In this document: positions 50,769 to 59,614 of the stretch, one piece after another
How the letters are laid out: each line of letters starts with the position of its first letter
How positions within the stretch are numbered: the first letter of the stretch is position 1
DNA from: Dipteris shenzhenensis
Lineage: Eukaryota; Polypodiophyta; Polypodiopsida; Gleicheniales
Length of the DNA: 64,000 nt
Assembly (NCBI GenBank): GCA_047967505.1
Contig: CM106538.1
Strand: one strand, 5' to 3'
Position numbers and translations under genes: made by a program
Notes under the pieces: generated by a model
Told to the model about the DNA's origin: nothing
The model's input: only the letters and a program-made list of their open reading frames with translations
Database searches by the model: none

Positions 50769-53700
50769 CAATGATTGAATTATAAAGGAGGTGATCTAAT
50801 CCAATGTGAAGACGAAACTTACTAGTGAGAGTGTCAAACCAAATGAAAGTACTAGGTTGGTTGTAAAGGCATTTAGAGTAAAGATGAGCAACATAGCACT
50901 ATGGGAAGGTGTCCTCGACCTATGTCAAGTGATGTATTACACCTAATGAAGCCATTGATTTCAATAATCAATGGTCATTTGAAATTTATTATTTAGTATA
51001 GGCTACAAACTCTCTAGAGAGACTGAGATGGTGTTCCCACAATAAAATGTGGTCTATGGGAATCAAGCATCCCGTGAACCTAATGGTGCTACATAGAGAG
51101 AGAGAGAGAGAGAGAGTTTACCTTCTACAGATGACAAAACATTCCAAAGAAATACAGCCAAACATTCCAATGAAATACAGCCAGCACGTTGCCTTCCATG
51201 GCTTTCTTGGTGGTAATCCAACGTTCCAATGAAATACAGCCAGCATGTTGCCTTCCATGGCTTTCTTGGTGGGTACAGTTAGCAAGATCATACCTTGTTT
51301 GGAAGATACGATGGATCACAAACCACTTTCTTTGTCCTTGCAGTTTCCCCCTCAGAAGTAACACCACACACTTTCCCCTCTTCATCAAATTCCACCTGCA
51401 AAGGCATTGCAATAAGATCAATCACACGAATCTATCATGATGCCACCTTGGACTAAAGGGTAGGGGGGAAGAATCACCTTGCATTCTGGCTTTGATAGCA
51501 TGTATGTGCCACCATAGACGGCACTCAACCGAGCGAATGCCTGCCAAAGCGAAGGAAACTTTTAAGGAGGAAATCTCCCTCGGCTTTTAACACGAGCCAA
51601 TGCATGAACAAAAATATGAATAAATATACCTCCATATCCCATCTTACAAGTTGAAAATTATTGGAGACAATGCAACTTGCAAGAATAGAGAAAAATATGT
51701 GTATGCAAACGCACACACAGCATTTATGAAAATGGTACCTAAATTGAGAATCAAAAATAGAAAAACGATCAAAAAGGATACGAGACAAAAACACAAAAAA
51801 TTGAACACAACTTCACCTGTGGTAATTCACCAAGCCCATACAATGGGTAGATGTAAGGCGAGCCTCCTTGAAATCGAGCCAATGATTCAGAGTATAGCTG
51901 CAATAACATCATAGAAAGACTTCTAGAATCATCTATTCAAAGTGCATGCCATGAACTTCAAGATTGTTGACACAAAGTATACAGAGAACTCTTGAATGCC
52001 TAAAAGAAACAAATCAAAAAGACATTGAAATTTATACAATACTACGTACCTTCACTTTCTTAACAAACTCCAAAGCAGGTTCGTCAAGATAAGCATCATC
52101 CCGGTGCAGGGCCAAAGCATGGCCAATAAAATCAACAGTATTCTCATCCAACCCATATTTCCTGTTTTATGACACAACCCATCTGCTTGTTACTACAACA
52201 AATGATGACACACAGAAGGCTTCATTACGTGGAGAGGAGAACCACCACTAGAGCTATCAGAATGAGTTTCACTCTTGTTTTGCACCTTCAAGTCAATTTC
52301 AAGAAGAGGGATCATCCAACTGACTTGAATTGGGATTCGAGACCATAACACTTTAAAAACAGCTGGTGGACACTTAAGTCTGCTTTCACAGCACATTCTA
52401 TGGAGGCTTGTTTACTTCAGTCATTAAAAGTGCATGGGCATGGGAGTCTTTTTGCACACCAAATACTAATCACTAGCACACCTCTCCTTCCTTGACTGCC
52501 ACTATCTTCCTCGCGTTGCCACTTTTTCTATCCTAAGCCATCCCTGCCCCCCCCCCCCCCCGTGACCCTTTTTCACCCAACAGCTCTCATCGAGTAGTGC
52601 ACCTTTCTGCCCTTCCCTTTGACACTCGTCCTAAATCAACCCATATATACTTGACCTCTTCCTTTTTGGCACAAACCCCTCCAAATCCTACTAGATCTGT
52701 CTTTTTGAAAATCTTATGTCGAAACCACCATATGGACGGCAACAATAAACCATACTGAAGATGGTAGATCACACTAAAGGTGATAAAGCCGCGCTGAAGG
52801 TGACTGGGCACATTGAAGGTGACAAGAGCTCTGATATCTGATAGAGTCACAATGAAGGTGACAAGAGCTATAGCATGCATGGTGATCAGCCATATGAGAG
52901 TACTCTAAACTGCAGATGAACATGTGCACATGATGCAGAAGATAGCCAGCCAGAATGTGGAGTCAAAACCAGAACTCAAATACAGTAATACACACGTGTT
53001 GGACACAACAAAAGAGAGAGAGATCCAAAGTCCTACTAGAACGTGGTACTTTGATCTTAGCACAAGGTACTTCTACTATCTGCCGGCTATCTCTAGACTT
53101 GAGCCCGCATAGCTCAGTCTGCAGCTCCTTTAGATCTCCTTCACCCTCTGGAAATGGGCCCAAGGAATCCCTAAGTACTGCTCCTGTCTGCTCTGTGTTG
53201 CCTGCTCCAGGTGATGAATGAATGAGGCCCAATGGCCTCTTTATATAGGCCCAAGGCCTGCTCCAAAAAACCGACCAGTCAGGCTGCCTCTGGCTGACCC
53301 AAACAGGCCGACCAGGCCCTGACCTGGCCTGCCCTATAAGCGCCCCTGTGGGGCTCTCATCTCTAGGGCCTTTGGCCCACACTTCTAGGGCAGATGCCCT
53401 CTATATATGCAGGCTCCAGCCCCCCCTTTGTGCAGCCCTGTTCCAGGCCTGATAGGCTGGCTATGACCAGCCCTATCATCCTTCCAAACAGCCGACCAAG
53501 GTGCTGGCTCCCTTCGCAGGTTGCGCCACATGCAGGGCCTGCTTCAGGTCTTTCCCTGCCCACACCCACTGCCACGTGGCTTGCCATATAAGCTTCTGTA
53601 CCCCAGGATACCCCGCCATCTTGCTGCTCATCAGAATCCTCTTGCCAGGGCAGATCCAATGCATGCTGCCCTTGCCATCTCTCCTGCACAAAGGCAACAT

Positions 53701-56700
53701 CTGTTGCAGCCACTTTGATGCCTCCAGGTACATCTCTCTCTCTTCTTTGTTGTGAGGTGCTGCCCATGTGGCAGCCCCCTCTCTTTCTTTTCTCTTGGGC
53801 ACATCCTGCCCTAGGTCTCCCTCCCCCAGGCTCTCCTCATATGGGGGCTTACAGATGGGGAGGTGACCTTTCCAACATCCCTATCCACTCTAAAGCTATC
53901 ATTCTAGACTTTTGCCTGATTTGACCGAAATACCTATTGGTCTTGCGTTGTCCTTTCAGAGAACGATAGAAATCAAAGCTTAGCAAATTCACTTTTCAAT
54001 TCTGCTTAAAGCATCTGCTACTTGATTTCGACAGACTTTACTATATCTAATCTGGAAATCAATTCTTATATAACTCCATCCGTCCAGCCTTTCTTCCTCT
54101 CAAGTGAGGCTGTTGTAAAAATATTCAAGGGGTTCACGATCAACTATAACCTCAAAAGTCGAGCCATATTAATAATATTTCCATAAGTATTACTCCATAT
54201 AGTTCTTTTTCTTGTGTGTAAAACTTTATTCAAGCATCATTCAACTTCTTACTTTGAAAAGCAATTAGTCTCCCCTCTTGAAATAGAGCAGCACCGATAG
54301 CAAAGTCACCTATTTCAATCACAAACGGCTTGTTAGGATCTACAGTGCCTAGTATAGGTACAACCAACTGGATGTCTCAAAGTCTCGAAACTATATTTAT
54401 TCCAACTTACACAGGGGTTGCTCCTTTGTCCTTCCTTGAGAAATTTTGTTAATCAGAGAGCTATCTAAGAATACGATTTCAAAAGATATTGTAAAAGCCT
54501 AGAAAAGACAGAGCTTGTCTAACCATTTGAGGCATAGCCCGTTCCAACACCTTTCTAGCCTTGGTACCATCTATATGAATCCCATCAGCATAGATTATAT
54601 GGCCAAGGTACAAGATCTCACGCTTCAAAAACTCGCATTTAGACTCTTTGGCATATAATTTTTCTTTCTTTAGTTTCTTAGCTGGATATCATGTTGTGTC
54701 AATGTTTTACTATAAAGTAAGATATCATCCAAAAATACGACCACAAACTTGCCCAAATAAGGCTTGAATATATCATTCATCATTTGTTGGAAGGTGGCAA
54801 GTCAGACTGGATGATAAAACTAGGAATGCATAATGCCCATACCTCTTTCTAAACCTAATTTATAAACATCTACATCAATTTGAGTAAAATATTGAACACC
54901 TGCTAATTGATCCACAAGGTTATCCACATTGTTTTGGTAGCTCTGTATCTGGTTGGTTCATTGTCTATTGATGAGTCTGCACATCTATTTGACGCACATA
55001 AGTTAAAGAAGTTTGTGATTCCACGCCCCACACACACTGTGTGAGCTCCTGGGCTATTCTATCAATCTTCCACTGTGCATACCCTCTGTTGGTTCATTTC
55101 TAACAAGGGATTCTCAAGATAGTGAGAATGTTATCTTTGGGAATGAGTTTCGAAATCAGTATGCAATCCGTAATGGACTGTTATTCCGCAAGGGAAAAGT
55201 GTGTGTAACTGCTAGGGATAACAGCCCTAGTGCAAGTCATCCTTGTATGCAAAAGACCTATGATTTGGTTAAGCAGAATATTATCAGAGAAGAGTAGAAG
55301 TGCATCTCACGACTATGTGGTAAAATATTAACAATGTCGAATCAATAAAACAAAATGCTTTAAAGCATAAGCTTAGTAGATCATTCTCAATTTGATGGGC
55401 AAACAAAGAGAGTGCATCAAGTTATGAAGGATTATGAAGGATTGCGAGAGTACCTTCTAATAATGAAATTTGCCTATTATGGTGTTAAGCATTCGGGTAC
55501 AGTATTTAGTCCATTTATGCTTATGTATAGATACCAACCCACATCACTCATGGACTTAGGCCTTCAGAGTATTAAGGTAAAAATAGCTAAACATTTCTTA
55601 ACAAATATGCAAGAGGTGTTAGCACAAACTAATGATTCCATAAAAAGTGTAGAGCAAAGTTTAATCCAGATCAGAAACTTACCCCAGGGATTCCTGAAGA
55701 AGGCACGTAATTGTATCATGATTCTAAGACTTCAAGTACTAGGAAGTATCCAAAGATTTTCCCGTATTGCAGTCCTTTTTGCATCATTCAGAAACTCAAT
55801 GATGAAGCTTATAAGTTCGAATGTCCATCCAATATCAAGGTTCATTGAGTAGACTCAAAGAAAAAATTGAGGATGGGGACAGTCTAGTATCTCCTAAAGA
55901 CCCGATAGAGTTGGTGGATTTGACCTATGTTCAACATGAACCTGAAAAGGTTCTAGACAAAAGACAAAAAACAACTCAAAAATAGGATTATTGTGAAGTA
56001 TTATATTAAGTGAAAAGATAGGCCACATGAAGGTTCAACTTGGGAGAGTTTAAAGAAAAGCTTCCCTAGCTTGAGGTACATATCTGAAGGAGCAAGAACT
56101 TTACATCCCTATCTAACCCCGATTAGCTAGTGACGCACCTATGGGTCAAGGGTGACCTTCGTGGGTCAAGTCAAGAGGGTGGGATGAGTAATCCTAGCAA
56201 GGGTGTTATATCTGGAAAAAGATCTAAAAGGGAATGGGGTATGTATGCTAATATAGTTGTGGACTATAGCTATATATTGGAGGCTCAATATGGATACTGA
56301 TCGTGGTTCCTCTAGCAAGCCACGTCGACTCAACCCTCCTAGATGGGAGCCTCTGTGGTATTGGATGCAGAGGTTAATTGATCTACAGTCACGCCAAGTT
56401 TCTTCCCTATGACCTCTATTGCTCAAGGGTGAGCTAATGGCTCCATGGTGCAATGGTGAGTATGCACTCAATGGTTCGGTGCCTTGTGCGGGGTTCATAT
56501 AAAATTTGGTAGCAGCCTCAAGGAACAAGTCGTCTCAATTACCAAGTATAGTCGTTTATCTTTTTCAGTGCCATTTATACATTCCATTTCATAACATTAA
56601 ATTCATAAAGACCTCCATTCCCTGAGCTTGTGCCCGCTAACCTGTTTTTTAATGATGCAACCATGCTTGGTAAAAATTACATCCATATCGTAGTCACACA

Positions 56701-59579
56701 TGCCTGAAATGGAGAGCAGATTTTAGTTTATCCAACATCCTTAAGGCATTTCACTTTCTTCTTATGTTTGGGCTGCATAAAAATGGACCCACTGTCAACA
56801 ATGTCATAGACTTAGCTATCTGCCACTTCCAATATGCCTTTCTTGGTAGAGTTAAGATAGAGAAACCAATCTCTCCTTCATGTCTTGCTTGTTGGCACCT
56901 GAGTCTAGCAACCATGCATAATCTGTGTTACTTGCAAGTGTGCAACTGTCGCACGTTAATTAGCTGCTCATCACAGGGCTGGATGTCATGAAAGGCATGT
57001 GTAACCTTTTCCATTGAGTCAACAAATTATGACTGCATATTATGGGCATCATGCAGTTGCTGTTCTCCTTGACTTTGCTGTCTATCCTTGGGCAACTATT
57101 CTCCAATCTCTTTTATAAAATGTATTTCATCTTCATTATCTTTCACATTTGTGAAAATGGTCCTTCTCTAGAGCATACATTGTTGGAAAGGTCACCTCCC
57201 CCTCTGTAAGCCCCCATATGAGGAAAGCATGGGGGGGGTGGCCCTGGGTCCTGAGAGATGGCCACATGGGCAGCAAGATGGCTGCCATGGGGGCAGAGAT
57301 CAGAGAGAAAAAGGAAAGTACCTGGAGGCATCAAAGTGGCTGCAACACATGGCGGTACATACATGGCATAGATCTGGCCTGGAAGAGGCAGATCTAGAGC
57401 AGCACAAGATGGCGGGGTATCCCGGGGTACAGGCGCCTACATGGTGAGCTATATCTGGCAAGGAATGTGGGTAGGCACATGGCCTGCAACATACCCTAAA
57501 GATGGCGTATGAATATGGCGGGACAGATCAGCAAACAGGTCAGCCAACAGTAGGGCTGGTTGGGGCTGGTTGAGCCAGCCAACCAGGCCTCGGTTAGGCT
57601 GGTCAAGAGGGCTGGGTCCCTGCCTGGAACAAGGCTATAAAGGGCCTAGCAAAGACCTTATATAGGGCCCTGGTTGGGCTGGTAGGGGCAGCCAACCAGG
57701 TCGGTTTTCAGCCAGACTGAGTCGGCCAAAATAGGGCTGATCAGTCCGCTATTTTGACCAGGCCTTGTGCCTATAAAAGGAGAGGCCCTGGGCCTCATAA
57801 TTCATCCAACTATCCAGCAAGAGCAGGAGCAGACAGGAGCAGCCAGAAGCCACTCCCTTGGGCCTCACACTGGGGGTGAAGGAGAGAGTGGAAGGTGTGC
57901 TGCAGACTGAGTTCCCTAGAGGCTGGACCTTGGCTGTCTTCTAGGGCAGCAAGGTGTTGTGATCATATATCACCTAGAGCAGCCAAGAGTCAGCAGATTG
58001 GAGCAGCAGTAAGACCTATCTTGGGCCTATCGTATGGAGGTGAAGGAGGTACATCATAGCCTGCAAACAAAGCTGAGAAAGGGCTGCCCACCTAGGCTGG
58101 CTTCTGGACAGCAAGGTGGAAGGGATCTAGACAGAGAGTCTACATATGCTCGAGGTGGAGCACACGGGCTCAGAGATCTAGATGTGCTTGACATTTAGTA
58201 GGAGAACTTTTTGATATTGTATCCTGTCCTACTTTGTGGACGGATGGAAATATAAAGAGTTGCTTCTATATTTGTTTCTGAGCATTGTCTATTTACTGGC
58301 TTGCACATCTATGCACATAAGTTAAGAAGTTTGTGATTCCACACCCCACACGCACACTGTGTGAGCTCCTGGGCATTACTATCAGTCTTCCGCTGTGCGT
58401 ACCCTCTGTTGGGTCATTTCTAACATACATTTCATCGACATACAAGAGAGACAAGGATTAAATAGAAGACGTGCAAGCACAAAACCAAAAGCATGGACCC
58501 TATGGCAGCAGCATAATTGTATGAAATAAGCCAGTAATCAAATTCTAAGAAGAAAGAAACAAAAATCTTGAGCAGCAGCTGTAGATTCTTACGCAAAAAT
58601 CTCTCTTGGAGTCACCCTAGTGAGGTCCATGCCTTCATGAGTTTTTGGATCATTTTCCTCATAATCTTGGACATAAATGAAAAATTTACGAGCTCGACGC
58701 TTTTCAAACAGGCCCATTAAAGGTGACTTCAAGGCCTCCACATCTGTTGCAGGGACCTTGTGTATCTGTGACAAATCAGGCAAATATATTAACATTATGG
58801 AATAGGCACAGAAAAGACACCTTGCAAGCATTTTACTGAACCAGAAACAGACAACTTCATCCGAGACAATACTGGCCAAATTGATCACAAAACTTAAAGA
58901 AGGAAATATTGGGTTTTGCAAAAATCCTACCTTCCCCTTGTTGAAGACATAGCTTCCATCGACTGCCTTGAACATTAGATATTTGGTCACATCAGTGTGG
59001 ATCAGAACCCGTACAAGAGCTCCATTTGCCATCATAAACTACATGGCAGGACAGATGCTGAGTTCAATACTATGAAATGAAGCTAAATGTGCTAACAAGA
59101 ATTTCCTTTATTAGTCATCATGCCAAGGAATGCTGACGTGTGGAATGGTTCGTTCAGAGGCTAGAAAAGGATTCAGAGTGTCAGCCAAATGAAGTAGAGG
59201 CACTGGCACATGCACCTTAACACCCCGCTGCATATAATGGCCCCCCTCCAACTCTAAATCAAGCCTCGGCCCCAAACTAGGTATTATAAGCGGATCTGAC
59301 TTTTCTCGTGATCACATGGGAGAAGCTATAAAATAGAAATTACATAAATGTTCCCGAGGCGTTAAAAAAGTTGCCCGATAGTTCCAAATTCATGAAGCTT
59401 TTATGGGAAAGCAAAAGGCCATTTCGTGGGAACTATCACCTTACACTTAGGTTCACATAACTTCAAATCGACAAAAAGAATGAATTGGAGGGGAGGGTGA
59501 TTCAAAAGAGCATCAGTACTCATGTTGTGAAATTTATGTAGGAGGTGGAGTATAGTTGGGGGGGGGGGGGGGGGGGGGG

Positions 59580-59614
<35 letters not shown>

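Noticed and set aside
53363-53802. Frames of 108-134 codons on the minus strand and 65-84 on the plus strand
   Set aside because: They lie within the inverted LTR part, are GC-rich on both strands and match no family.
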